Notes: a model not told the origin generated them from the letters alone. 64,000 nucleotides of DNA from Prauserella rugosa (GCF_000719975.1 NZ_JOIJ01000001.1:186001-250000); one strand, 5' to 3'; positions 25,350 through 34,142 are shown, counted from the first letter of the stretch. Numbers and translations are program-made.

Positions 25350-27176
25350 TCAGGAACGGCGGGTGGTCCCGGTGGGTCGTGGGCCCTGCCTGCCCTGGCG
25401 GTCGTCGCGGCCCTGCCGCCGGGACGTCGGCTGGCCACCCGTGGACTGGCCGGAACCGGGCGGCTGTGCGCTCGGGTGCGGGGCGGCGGTGTTGACGTCC
25501 CCGGGGCCGGCGGCCGGCCCGTGCTGCCTGGTCGGTTGTGCGACCACCGGGGTCGCGCCGCCCGCCGCGGCGGCCTGCGCCGCGTGCGCGGCCTGTTTCG
25601 CCTCGGAGGCCTGTTTCGCGACCGGCTGCCGGGACGGGTTCGTCGAATAGCCCTTCCGGGTTCCCGGCCGCTGCTCCGGCGACATCCCCGGTGCGGACCG
25701 CGGACCCGGCGTGCCGGACTGCGCAGCGGCCGGCGCCGACGACGGGGCTCCGGGGTGAGCCGGAGGATGCGACGGGGCGTGCGGCGGGACGGGCGGCGCT
25801 TCGGCCGCTGCGGCACCGGCGGCTCCGTCGGCGGGGGAAGCGGCGGGCGGAAGCGAGGGCTGTCCCGCACCCGCCTGTCCGGCGCTCGTCTGGCCGGCAG
25901 GGGCCTGCCCAGTGGTGTCCGGGCCTGCGGATTCCGAGGTCGCGGCAGCGGTCTCCGAGTCGCCGGAGCCCTCCGCGGCGAACTTGAGCATGTCGGGTCG
26001 CACGCCGCGGACGAATTTCGGCACCCGCATCGACACCTTCATGCCCGCGCCCGGTGCGGTCTCGACGATGAGCGAGTAGCGGTTGCCGAACACCTGGCTC
26101 ATGCGGCGGTTGATGCCGGTCAGCCCGATGTGCGCGCTGGTGCGGGAGTCGCGCATGCCGTCGAGCAGCTTCGGGTCCATGCCCACCCCGTCGTCCTCGA
26201 CGCTGATCTCGGCCTCGGTGCCGTAGTCCTGCGCGGTGACGGTGACCGTGCCGCCTCCCGGCTTGTTCGCGATGCCGTGCTTGACCGCGTTCTCGACGAG
26301 CGGCTGGATCAACAGGAACGGCACGACGACGGACTGCACCTCGGGGGCGATTTTCAGCCGTACGCCGAGTCGGCCGCCGTAGCGGGCGCTCTCGATGGTC
26401 AGGTAGCGGTCGATGTTGCGCAGCTCGTCCGACAACGTGGTGAACGTGCCCTCGGTGCGGAAGCAGTACCGCGTGAAGTCGGCGAAGTCCTGCAGCAGCT
26501 CGCGCGCTTCCTCCGGATCGGTGCGGATCAACGAGGAGATCGTGTTGAGCGCGTTGTAGACGAAGTGCGGCGAGATCTGCGCCCGCAGCGCCTTGATCTC
26601 GGCCTGGTGCAACTGGTGCTTGGTGTCCTCGAGACGGGCCGCCTCGAGCTGGGTGCCGACGAACCGGGCGACCGCGTCGGCCATCTGCACGATGCGCTTG
26701 CCCTTGGTCTTGCCGACGACGATGAGCACCGCCTCGGTCTCGCCCTCGACGATCAGCGGGACGAGCACCGCGGTGCGCATCCGGCACGTCCCGCGGTGGT
26801 TGCACGGCATCTTGTCGTGCGAGACGACCTCACGCCGGTGCTTGCGGATGCACGTGCCGATGGTGTCGACCAGGTCGACGTAGTGGTCGTTGGCCTCACC
26901 GTCCCACGACAACAACGTGCCCTCACCGTCGGTGATGCCGACCGCGATGCTCTTGAGCAGCTGCAACAGCCTGCTGGTCAGTTTGTCGGCCGCGGCCTGG
27001 TCGAGACCTTCGCGCAGTTCGAGCGGAGCCTTCGACATGACGTAGACGGCCTCGAGCACCGCGTCGTCGATGGCGCTGGTCGGCTTGCGCCGTTTCAGCA
27101 GGACGATGACGAGAACGACCAGGAGGATCGCCGCGAATCCCCACGGCACGATCTGCATGGTCAGCTGCTCGGACAC
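25350..27176 (-). CDS. LytS/YpdA-type sensor histidine kinase with disordered tail
   Basis: About 608 residues. One N-terminal membrane helix, a GAF-like cytoplasmic sensor domain with a cluster of three Cys (CIRKHRREVVSHDK, then MPCNHRGTC), a His-kinase box ISPHFVYNALNTISSLI, and an HATPase domain (LVENAVKHGI; EDDGVGM). It ends with a tail of roughly 190 residues rich in Ala, Pro, Gln and Gly with no homology that I see. The start is uncertain: GTG 27176 or ATG 27158. It lacks the multi-span receptor domain of BtsS, so its ligand is likely sensed in the cytoplasm. Confidence 0.88.
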   Translation of the reverse strand: MSEQLTMQIVPWGFAAILLVVLVIVLLKRRKPTSAIDDAVLEAVYVMSKAPLELREGLDQAAADKLTSRLLQLLKSIAVGITDGEGTLLSWDGEANDHYVDLVDTIGTCIRKHRREVVSHDKMPCNHRGTCRMRTAVLVPLIVEGETEAVLIVVGKTKGKRIVQMADAVARFVGTQLEAARLEDTKHQLHQAEIKALRAQISPHFVYNALNTISSLIRTDPEEARELLQDFADFTRYCFRTEGTFTTLSDELRNIDRYLTIESARYGGRLGVRLKIAPEVQSVVVPFLLIQPLVENAVKHGIANKPGGGTVTVTAQDYGTEAEISVEDDGVGMDPKLLDGMRDSRTSAHIGLTGINRRMSQVFGNRYSLIVETAPGAGMKVSMRVPKFVRGVRPDMLKFAAEGSGDSETAAATSESAGPDTTGQAPAGQTSAGQAGAGQPSLPPAASPADGAAGAAAAEAPPVPPHAPSHPPAHPGAPSSAPAAAQSGTPGPRSAPGMSPEQRPGTRKGYSTNPSRQPVAKQASEAKQAAHAAQAAAAGGATPVVAQPTRQHGPAAGPGDVNTAAPHPSAQPPGSGQSTGGQPTSRRQGRDDRQGRQGPRPTGTTRRS

Positions 27177-27296
27177 GGCGTCAATGCTGGAGGGTCGGGC
27201 TGGCCCTGGCAAGGCCCGCGGGCGTACTTCGCGTATCTGTTTCACCACCGACCGTCATCGCCCGAGCTCGTGCCCGCCCGGGACGGTGCGATGTCG

Positions 27297-27965
27297 TCAG
27301 CCCTGCGACAGCTTCGTCTCCACCGCGGTGGCGACGCTCGCCGCGTAGGCACAGTCCTGCTGACCCGTGCCGTCGAAGAGCACCCGGACCACCTCGTCGG
27401 GGTTCATCTCCATGATCACCTGACAGCCCAGGTCCTGGCTGGTCATGTCGTACTCGGCGGCCGCGCGGCCGTGAATGTTGCCGAGCTGCAGACCGGAACG
27501 TTCGATCACGTCCGGCAAGGATTCCTCGGAGAACTCGATCGCGACCTGCACGCCGAGCGAGGGTTCGGAGCTGAAGCAGCTGCCGGCCTTGTGTTCGGGC
27601 CGGGTGAACTCGCCCCCGCGTTTGAGCACGTCCATCGGCATCAGTGAACACGGGTCGATGTCGGTCGAGTCGTCGACGTCCCGCAGGTCCTTCGAGCTGG
27701 TGACGTCCGTGGTGGCGGGCGACCCCTCGCCGGCCGGCGTCTCCTCGTCGGGCGGCTGGTCGCCGGCCGAACCGTCCGCGGTTCCGCCGGCGGGCGTGGT
27801 GGTCGCGGTGGTCGTGGTGGCCGTGGGCGCGGGCGGTGAATCACCGGATTGCGGTTCGGCGGTACCCGCCACCTGACCCCCGCACGCGGTGAGCAGTACG
27901 ACCGCGGTCGCGGCCACGATCGCGACCGCTCCGCTGCGACGTCGTCTCCGTTCCGTCGTCCCCAT
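27297..27965 (-). CDS. DUF3558-type lipoprotein
   Basis: 222 residues. A signal peptide with basic RRRRR region ends in the lipobox LLTACGG, so the mature protein is lipid-anchored outside the membrane. A Thr/Pro/Ala-rich stalk of about 65 residues is followed by a domain beginning DIDPCSLMP, with Cys pairs and CAYAASVATAVETKL near the end, matching DUF3558. This family is typical of Pseudonocardiales and mycobacteria; function is unknown. Confidence 0.88.
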   Translation of the reverse strand: MGTTERRRRRSGAVAIVAATAVVLLTACGGQVAGTAEPQSGDSPPAPTATTTTATTTPAGGTADGSAGDQPPDEETPAGEGSPATTDVTSSKDLRDVDDSTDIDPCSLMPMDVLKRGGEFTRPEHKAGSCFSSEPSLGVQVAIEFSEESLPDVIERSGLQLGNIHGRAAAEYDMTSQDLGCQVIMEMNPDEVVRVLFDGTGQQDCAYAASVATAVETKLSQG

Positions 27966-28002
27966 CCGTTCCCCCTCGTCGGATCACCTGTGTTCGCTTC
28001 GC

Positions 28003-28860
28003 TCACTTGACCAGGCGCGACAGCCGCCGGTCGGCGAGCGGTTTCCCTCCGGTCTGACACGTGGCGCAGTACTGGAACGCCTTGTCGGCGAAGGACACCT
28101 CGCGCACCGTGTCGCCGCACACCGGACACGGCAGTCCCGTGCGCCCGTGCACGCGGAGACCGGAGCGTTTCTCCCCCTTGAGCCGCGCGGCGTCCTGACC
28201 GACCGAGCGTTCGACGGCGGAGGTGAGCACGTCACGGGTCGCTTCGAACAGCGCGTCGACGTCCTCCCCGACGAGCCGCGCGGGCGTCGCGTACGGAGAC
28301 AGCCGGGCGGTGTGCATGATCTCGTCGGAGTAGGCGTTGCCGATGCCGGCGATCGTCTTCTGGTCGGTCAGCACGGTCTTGAGGCGCCGGGTCTCACCGG
28401 CCAGCAGGTCGCCGAGCCGGTCGCGGTCGAGTTCGAGCGCGTCGGGTCCGAGAGCCGCGATACCCGGCACGTCGGAGGGCTCGGCGACGATCCACGCGGC
28501 GAGTCCCTTTTTCGTCCCCGCTTCGGTGAGGTCGAATCCGACGCCCCCGGACAGGTGCGTGCGCAGGGCGAGCGGGTTCTTACCGCCGGGCCGCGGCGGC
28601 TTGGGTGAGAGCTCGTCGGCCCAGCGCAACCAGCCCGCACGGGCCAGGTGAACGATCAGGTGCAGGCCGGAACATTCGAGGTCGAGGTACTTGCCGTGCC
28701 TGCCCGCGCCCGTCACCTCCCTGCCGTGCAGTTCCGTCCACGCCGGGGTGACGGTCTTCAGCACGCTCAGCGACGCGATGTCGATCCGGGTCACCGTGCG
28801 GCCGACCGCGTGCTCGCGCAGATGGTGCGCGAGCGCTTCGACCTCCGGTAACTCGGGCAC
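28003..28860 (-). CDS. Fpg/Nei family DNA glycosylase
   Basis: Base-excision repair glycosylase/AP lyase of 285 residues. The GTG at 28860 gives the obligatory mature N-terminus PELPEVE (Pro nucleophile, Glu3). The H2TH region (QKTIAGIGNAYSDEIMHTARLSP) and a C-terminal zinc finger CPVC-x16-CATC are intact. The recognition loop and KKG stretch are closer to the actinobacterial Nei/Fpg2 branch than to canonical MutM, so substrate (8-oxoG versus oxidised pyrimidine) is left open. Five bases upstream ends the 146-residue membrane protein gene. Confidence 0.92.
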   Translation of the reverse strand: MPELPEVEALAHHLREHAVGRTVTRIDIASLSVLKTVTPAWTELHGREVTGAGRHGKYLDLECSGLHLIVHLARAGWLRWADELSPKPPRPGGKNPLALRTHLSGGVGFDLTEAGTKKGLAAWIVAEPSDVPGIAALGPDALELDRDRLGDLLAGETRRLKTVLTDQKTIAGIGNAYSDEIMHTARLSPYATPARLVGEDVDALFEATRDVLTSAVERSVGQDAARLKGEKRSGLRVHGRTGLPCPVCGDTVREVSFADKAFQYCATCQTGGKPLADRRLSRLVK

Positions 28861-28865
28861 GGCCG

Positions 28866-29306
28866 CTACTCCACCGGGTGCAGCGGACCCTCGAAGTCCG
28901 GCAGGTCGTGACGAGCGATGGACTTGGCGATCTGCTTCAGCTCGCCGTTGACGTTGAACACGCCGCGCACGGTGCCGACCCACCGTTCCGAAGGGTGCAC
29001 GCCCGACGGGTCACCGTCGGTCTCGGCGACGACGGTCCACGGCCTGCGCAGTACCCAGCGCAGCGGGAAGAACAGCGCGATCAGCAACACGCCCAGGGGT
29101 ACCCAGTCCGGGATGACCAACCGGTCGGGCGTGGAGACGAACAGGACGAACGCCAGTACGACCGCGACGACGGCCATGATGATGCCCGGCGTGTAGTTGG
29201 CCGCGGCGTCGTGCTCGAAGTCGTCCGCCGTCGCGGGCTGACGCCATTCCATCTGGGCGCGGATGACCCATTCCCGGCCGTCGTTTCCCCGGGCCAGCCG
29301 GTCCAT
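28866..29306 (-). CDS. Small membrane protein of unknown function
   Basis: 146 residues with two membrane segments (IIMAVVAVVLAFVLFVS; VPLGVLLIALFFPLRWVL) between hydrophilic ends. It starts MDRLARGNDGREWVIRAQMEWR. The ATG at 29306 has GGAGGA 5 bases upstream. It is transcribed just ahead of the glycosylase gene. Conserved in actinobacteria by appearance, but not assigned to a characterised family. Confidence 0.75.
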   Translation of the reverse strand: MDRLARGNDGREWVIRAQMEWRQPATADDFEHDAAANYTPGIIMAVVAVVLAFVLFVSTPDRLVIPDWVPLGVLLIALFFPLRWVLRRPWTVVAETDGDPSGVHPSERWVGTVRGVFNVNGELKQIAKSIARHDLPDFEGPLHPVE

Positions 29307-29361
29307 CACGTTCCTCCACGGGCTCCGCCGTACCTGTCAGTAGCAGACGTTACCGGGATCG

Positions 29362-31551
29362 TCACTCTCCGCGGAAGTGGGCGGCGGCCGGTTTACGACC
29401 TTGGTGGAGCTTGAGCTTCAGCAGCTCGGCGCGGCTTTCGGCCACGTCGTCGACCGGCTCACGGGAGGCCTCGCGGAGCGCGCCGGGCACGTCCGGTTCC
29501 TCCGATCGCGCGTCCGGGACGGATTTCGGTTCCGGCTGTGTCTCGGTGCGCTGTGTCTCGGTGCGCTGTGTCTCGGTGCGCTGTGTCTCGGTGCGCTGTG
29601 TCTCGGTGCGCTGTGTCCCGGTGCGCTGTGTCTCGGTGCGCTGTGTCTCGGTGCGCTGCTCCGGCAGCACCGATCGGGCGTGGGGTTCCGATCGCGGTGC
29701 GACCTTCGGCTCCACGTCGCCTGCCGAATCGTTCGCGGCATCGCGCTTGAAGAGTTTCGCGTCACCCGGTGCCGGATCGGCGCGGTACATGCGGGCCTCG
29801 CCTGCTGCATCTTCGGCGGCTTCGGCGGTGTCGGCGTTTGTGCCGGTGTTTGTGTCGGCGTGCGTATCGGCGGCGGCCTTCCGGCTCCGCGCGTCCGTGC
29901 CGGGCTCGGCCGCGGAGTCGTCGGTGTTCCCTGCGGCGTTCCCTTCCGGCTGCTGGGTGCGGGCCGCGCGGACCTGGCCGGGCGGGGTGCCGTCCGACCC
30001 CGCTGCAGCGGGACACTCGGGTGCGGCCGCCGACGGGATTCCGCACGCCCTGCCTTCCGCGGCGGGCCCCTGCGAGGTGCCGCCCTCGTCGGCCACCGGC
30101 CCGCCCTCACGCGGTGCGGGCCCTCCGGCCCGTGGTGCGGGCGCGTCTCCGGAACCCCCAGCGCCGTCGGAGCCAGCACCGTCGGGGCCAGAGCCATTGG
30201 AGCCAGAGCCGTTGGAGCGAGCCGCACCTTCGGGACCGGCTGGCTGTTCGGGAGCCGGATTCCGGGGTTGCGGCTGTTCGGCGGCCTCGCCGGCCAGTCG
30301 TTCGGCGGACCGTTCCGCGGGCGAGGGCGGGACGACGTACTCGGTGTCGGCCAGCGGACCGCGGGCGTCCCGCGGCCGATCGTCGGCCGCTGCACGCCCT
30401 GCGCCGGTGTCGCCGCGATCTCCGTTGTGTTCGACGACCGGCGGAGCGGGCCGGCGGCCGTCGCCCGGCACGTGGTCGCGGCCGTGGACGGGCTCGTCGA
30501 CGATGTTCAGTTCCGGGCCCGGGCTTCCGTGCAGTCCGATGGCCCGCCGGGTGTCGCCACCGTCGAGATGGCCGACCGCCACGATGCCCGCGGCGCCCAC
30601 CGCGACCGTCGACGCGACGGCGAGGCCGACCTTGACGTGCGCGCCGAGCGCCGCCATCCCGCCCACCGAGGAGACCGAAGCCCCGCTCGCCGAAGACACG
30701 GAAGACACCGACGAAGAAGACAGCGACGAAACAGAAGACGCCGACGCGGCCGCCGCTCCTCCGGTCGCTCCGCCGGACGTGGCCACGAGGCCGGCCGCGG
30801 GCACGAGCAGGACGAGGATGCCGGCGTGCGACCGGAGGGTGGAACAGACGTCCATCAGTTCGTCGTGGGTGGCGCGGCACGATGCGCACGAGGACAGGTG
30901 GGCACGCACCTTGCGCGCTTCGGCGCCGGTGACGCTGCCCGCGGTGTATCCGCCGAGCTTCTCGACGATCGTGCGGCAGCCGTTCGCGCTGCGCCCCGTC
31001 GACAGGTGCGCCTGCAAGTACGCCGCGCGCAGGCCGATGCGTGCGCGGCGGGCGAGTGCGGCGGTCGCGTTGGGGCTGAGGCCGAACTCGGGTGCAACGT
31101 TGGCGGGCTGTACGCCTTCGACCTCGGTCTGCCACAGCACGGTCCGCCACCGCTCGGGCAGGCTCGAGAAGGCGCGCGTGATCAACGTGGCCTCGGCGGT
31201 GGAGCTCTGGGCGTCGGCGCCCGCACCGGCCCTGGTGGTCAGTTCGTCGTCACTGACCGGGACGTCGCGCTTGGCGCCGTGCCACTCCCAGGTGACCCGG
31301 CGGGCGACCGTCAACAGGTATGCGCGCACGTTGTCGCGGGGGCCGTTTCCGCGCCGCACGGCCTGGAGCACCCGGAAGAACGTCTCCGCCGTGACGTCCT
31401 CGGCCTCCGACGCGTCGCGCGCGATGCCACGCGCGAGCCTCCTGACCGACGCGACATGCAGCTCGAACAGTTCGCCGAACGCCTCGTCCTCCCCCTGACG
31501 TAGCCGTTCGAGCAGTTCGACCTCGTCGGTCGCAGGCGCCGTTCGCTCCAT
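29362..31551 (-). CDS. ECF sigma factor fused to a zinc-finger/membrane anti-sigma-like module
   Basis: 729 residues. Residues 1-180 are an ECF sigma factor: region 2 (ARGIARDASEAEDVTAETFFRVLQ) and region 4 (LPERWRTVLWQTEVEGVQPANVAPEFGLSPNATAALARRARIGLR). Next comes a zf-HC2-like motif H-x3-C-x2-C (HLSSCASC, about residue 222) as in ZAS anti-sigma factors, then one or two hydrophobic segments. The remaining 400 or so residues are a Pro/Ala/Gly/Glu-rich region with a TETQR repeat. Sigma and anti-sigma parts in one chain imply tethering at the membrane; release by proteolysis would be inference. ATG 31551. Confidence 0.88.
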   Translation of the reverse strand: MERTAPATDEVELLERLRQGEDEAFGELFELHVASVRRLARGIARDASEAEDVTAETFFRVLQAVRRGNGPRDNVRAYLLTVARRVTWEWHGAKRDVPVSDDELTTRAGAGADAQSSTAEATLITRAFSSLPERWRTVLWQTEVEGVQPANVAPEFGLSPNATAALARRARIGLRAAYLQAHLSTGRSANGCRTIVEKLGGYTAGSVTGAEARKVRAHLSSCASCRATHDELMDVCSTLRSHAGILVLLVPAAGLVATSGGATGGAAAASASSVSSLSSSSVSSVSSASGASVSSVGGMAALGAHVKVGLAVASTVAVGAAGIVAVGHLDGGDTRRAIGLHGSPGPELNIVDEPVHGRDHVPGDGRRPAPPVVEHNGDRGDTGAGRAAADDRPRDARGPLADTEYVVPPSPAERSAERLAGEAAEQPQPRNPAPEQPAGPEGAARSNGSGSNGSGPDGAGSDGAGGSGDAPAPRAGGPAPREGGPVADEGGTSQGPAAEGRACGIPSAAAPECPAAAGSDGTPPGQVRAARTQQPEGNAAGNTDDSAAEPGTDARSRKAAADTHADTNTGTNADTAEAAEDAAGEARMYRADPAPGDAKLFKRDAANDSAGDVEPKVAPRSEPHARSVLPEQRTETQRTETQRTGTQRTETQRTETQRTETQRTETQRTETQPEPKSVPDARSEEPDVPGALREASREPVDDVAESRAELLKLKLHQGRKPAAAHFRGE
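29536..29655. repeat. Eight-copy 15-bp tandem repeat inside the sigma-fusion gene
   Basis: Eight contiguous units of CTGTGTCTCGGTGCG occupy 120 bases; the sixth unit in + orientation has C for T. On the coding strand they give RTETQ seven times and RTGTQ once. The near identity of the units points to recent expansion, and the copy number is likely to vary between strains. Confidence 0.95.
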
Positions 31552-31729
31552 TCAGCCAGCCACCCCCTTCGGCCTGCCTCCGGCCCCTCGCCCCGGCAGC
31601 AGACACCAGTTGAATGTTGAACACGATACGGAGACTCCGCTGGTGCGTCACCCCTGTGCCGGGCGCCTGACGCCAACGTGTAAACTTCTGACCCGTACCG
31701 AGGAACACGGCTTCCACGGACAACTGAAT

Positions 31730-31805
31730 GCGGACGTAGCGCAGCTGGTAGCGCATCACCTTGCCAAGGTGAGGGTCGCGGGTTCGAGTCCCGTCGTCCG
31801 CTCCA
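31730..31805 (+). tRNA. tRNA-Gly (GCC)
   Basis: A 76-base cloverleaf: acceptor GCGGACG pairs perfectly with CGTCCGC, and the D-arm contains GCGCAGCTGGTAGCGC. The anticodon stem-loop CACCTTGCCAAGGTG has anticodon GCC, and the T-arm contains GGTTCGAGTCCC. The 3' CCA is encoded (31803-31805). Confidence 0.97.
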
Positions 31806-31810
31806 CACCA

Positions 31811-31843
31811 CGAGGGCCTCGCGCTACCGGCGCGGGGCCCTCG
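31811..31843 (+). terminator. Terminator after tRNA-Gly
   Basis: CGAGGGCCTCGCGC and GCGCGGGGCCCTCG form a 14-bp stem (one wobble pair) with a short loop, 6 bases after the tRNA end and followed by TTG. Likely ends the tRNA transcript. Confidence 0.7.
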
Positions 31844-31947
31844 TTGCATCTCCCCCATGCGGGCGAGGGTGGATGCGGCTGTTCGGTGGTCTACGCCTGT
31901 GTCCGCGACGCGGACAATCTCCTCGTCCCCTGGGAGAGGAGAAGAAC

Positions 31948-32658
31948 GTGTCCGATATCCGGTCCGATGTCCGTTCCGATATCCCGTCCGACGCCCGGTC
32001 CGGTTCCGGGTCCGATGCCGGGTCCGATGTGCGTTCCCGCGGCCGTTCCGATGGCCGTTCCGGAGTCCGGCGCCGCCGGGCGGCGGTCGCTGCGGCCGCC
32101 CTGATCCCGCTCGCGGCACCGTTCGCGCTGACCGGCACCGCATCCGCACACGGCTACACCCAGAATCCGACGAGCAGGCAGCTGCACTGCAGCGAGGGCG
32201 CTGTGACCGAGTGCGGCCCCATTCAGTACGAACCGCAGAGCGTCGAGGGCCCGAAGGGCTTTCCCGAGGCCGGTCCCGCCGACGGCACTCTCTGCGCGGG
32301 CGGCAACGAGCAGTTCGCGCAGTTGGACGATCCGGCGAAGGACTGGCCGACGACACCACTGCCGGCCGGTACGGACTACGAGTTCACGTGGGAGCTCACG
32401 GCCGCGCATGCGACCACCACGTTCCGGTACTTCGTCACCAAGGACGGCTGGGATCCGAGCGAACCGATCACGCGTGACCAGCTGGAGGCCGAACCGTTCC
32501 TGACGGTGGACCTCGAGGGCCAGCGCCCTCCGTTCACGGTGACGCACGAGGGGACACTTCCGGAGGGCAAGAGCGGTCACCACGTGGTGTTCGCGGTGTG
32601 GGACGTCGCCGACACGGCCAACGCGTTCTACGCGTGCTCGGACGTCGAGTTCTCCTGA
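31948..32658 (+). CDS. Secreted AA10 lytic polysaccharide monooxygenase (chitin-binding type)
   Basis: 236 residues from the GTG at 31948 (AGGAG 7 bases upstream). A signal peptide ending GTASA releases a mature chain starting HGYTQNPTSRQ, whose His1 is the first ligand of the copper histidine brace. The second His is in LTAAHATTTFRYFV, and the axial aromatic residue lies in NAFYACSDVEF. This is a single-domain LPMO of about 170 mature residues, expected to cleave chitin or cellulose oxidatively. The signal peptide has an unusual hydrophilic N-region of about 40 residues made of RSD-like repeats, followed by an RRRR run. Confidence 0.9.
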   Translation: MSDIRSDVRSDIPSDARSGSGSDAGSDVRSRGRSDGRSGVRRRRAAVAAAALIPLAAPFALTGTASAHGYTQNPTSRQLHCSEGAVTECGPIQYEPQSVEGPKGFPEAGPADGTLCAGGNEQFAQLDDPAKDWPTTPLPAGTDYEFTWELTAAHATTTFRYFVTKDGWDPSEPITRDQLEAEPFLTVDLEGQRPPFTVTHEGTLPEGKSGHHVVFAVWDVADTANAFYACSDVEFS

Positions 32659-32665
32659 CCAGAAA

Positions 32666-32698
32666 CGGAGGCCCCGTCGCTCGGACACGGGGCCTCCG
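32666..32698 (+). terminator. LPMO gene terminator
   Basis: CGGAGGCCCCGT pairs with ACGGGGCCTCCG over 12 bp with a 9-base loop, 8 bases after the stop codon. No clear U-tract, as is usual in these GC-rich genomes. Confidence 0.75.
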
Positions 32699-32855
32699 CC
32701 GGTCTCCCCCTCTTCTCCCCCTCGCGGCTCCCCTCCGTGCACGGCCGCCGAGCGCCTGCCGTTTCCGGCTGCCTCCGTGACCGTGTCTCATACGATGCCG
32801 CACCGGCGCCGCCGCGGCGTCGGGAAAACCACGCGTACCGGCCGGGTAGAACTAC

Positions 32856-33413
32856 TCAGTTTCCCGCGCGCCAGGCCAGCGACGTCATGGACGTGGCGAC
32901 GTCGGCGACGCGGCGGGCGGTGTCGGTGACCAGGCTCCGCCTGGCGCTGTCGATCCATTCGCCGACCCCGGCGACGCCGACGTCGCGGTACTCGACCGCC
33001 TGCAGCAGCATCTCGAGCTTGTCCGCGTCGCGGGCACACCGCGATTCGGGTGTCGAGGCCGCCTCGTACTCGTCGACGGCGCCGCGCACGCTGTCCCGGG
33101 CCGCCTCCGGCAACGCGGCCGTCTGGTCGGCGGTGATCCGCCGCGGATCGGGTTTGTCGACATAGGGTTTCGCCGAGTGGGGCAGATCGCCGGTGCGCGT
33201 CTCCTGCGTGTCGTGCCACAGCGCGAGGTACGCCGCCCGTTCGGGATTCGCGCCCTCCTCCGCGGCGAGCAGTCCCGCGAGCTGCGCCACACGCATCGAG
33301 TGCTCGGCCACCGACTCGGGATCCCGCACGCCCGCCTGCCACCACCCGGCCCTGCGGATGCGCTTGAGCACGCCGAGTTCGTACCCGAACGCCGCGATCG
33401 ACTCACCACTCAT
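32856..33413 (-). CDS. HD-domain hydrolase (YfbR-like nucleotidase)
   Basis: 185 residues. SVAEHSMRVAQLA and LALWHDTQETRTGDLPH provide the H...HD metal ligands, with the distal Asp in RDADKLEMLLQAVEY. The arrangement resembles YfbR 5'-deoxynucleotidases and related HD_3 proteins, so dephosphorylation of a nucleotide is likely but the substrate is open. The ATG at 33413 overlaps the upstream stop (ATGA). Confidence 0.88.
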   Translation of the reverse strand: MSGESIAAFGYELGVLKRIRRAGWWQAGVRDPESVAEHSMRVAQLAGLLAAEEGANPERAAYLALWHDTQETRTGDLPHSAKPYVDKPDPRRITADQTAALPEAARDSVRGAVDEYEAASTPESRCARDADKLEMLLQAVEYRDVGVAGVGEWIDSARRSLVTDTARRVADVATSMTSLAWRAGN

Positions 33414-34000
33414 GAGCTGCGAGAACCTCCACCTGCCGCCGTACGTTTCGGACGGTAGATCCGGCCGAAGCTGCGGGGACTGTCCTCGTGGATCTCGACG
33501 AGTTCCCAGTCGATCCGCCGCCCACCCGGAACGTCGAAGATACGGACACCGTCGCCGAGGAACACCGGTGCGACGAACACCTGCAGCTCGTCGACGAGGT
33601 CGTGTTCCAGCGCCTGCCTTGCGATGTCGGCGCTGATGATCTGCACGTCCCGCTCGCCCGCGATCTCCTTGGCCCGGCGGACGGCTTCGACGACGTCGCA
33701 GTCCATGGCCGTCACGGTGGGGTCGTCGGCGAGCTCGTCCGGCCGGTGGGTCAGCACGAACTCCGTGCCCGACCACGCGCCGCCGTAGGCCTCGGAGGTC
33801 AGCTCGTCCCGTTCGTCGTGCTGCGCCTTCGCCGCGTCGTACCCGGCACGTCCGGAGATGATCACCGCGACGTCGCCGGCCATGCGTTCGACGGTCCCTT
33901 CGGCGAGCGGTTCGGCGGTGGACATCCAGCTCATGTCGTGTCCGGGGCCTGCGATGAAGCCGTCGAGCGAGCAGGTGAATCCCCAGGCGACCTTACCCAT
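33410..34000 (-). CDS. RibD C-terminal/dihydrofolate reductase-like oxidoreductase
   Basis: 196 residues. MGKVAWGFTCSLDGFIAGPGHDMSW is the usual N-terminus of the small RibD_C (DHFR-fold) family. VQIISADIARQALEHDLVDELQVFVAPVFLGDGVRIF is the NADPH-fold C-terminal half. These proteins are probable NADPH-dependent reductases with unknown substrates. It is translationally coupled to the HD-domain gene. Confidence 0.88.
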   Translation of the reverse strand: MGKVAWGFTCSLDGFIAGPGHDMSWMSTAEPLAEGTVERMAGDVAVIISGRAGYDAAKAQHDERDELTSEAYGGAWSGTEFVLTHRPDELADDPTVTAMDCDVVEAVRRAKEIAGERDVQIISADIARQALEHDLVDELQVFVAPVFLGDGVRIFDVPGGRRIDWELVEIHEDSPRSFGRIYRPKRTAAGGGSRSS

Positions 34001-34142
34001 GTACGGCTCCCACGGTGAGCGATGCGACCGGCGGAGTCAGCCTAGTGCGAGGGCAACCACCGGCGCACCACCGAAACACCACCTCACTTGCCTACCGCCC
34101 TCCGCACAATGCGCGCACGGCATCGACCGAGGGAGGACATCC

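Noticed and set aside
29377..31503. Two frames of about 700 codons on the + strand opposite the sigma-fusion gene
   Set aside because: Repetitive Cys/Val/Gly or Ser/Arg content mirrors the low-complexity sense protein; the sense strand carries clear sigma-factor motifs.
31730..31843. tRNA-Gly as an integration site for a mobile element
   Set aside because: No integrase gene and no duplicated tRNA 3' end was seen downstream.
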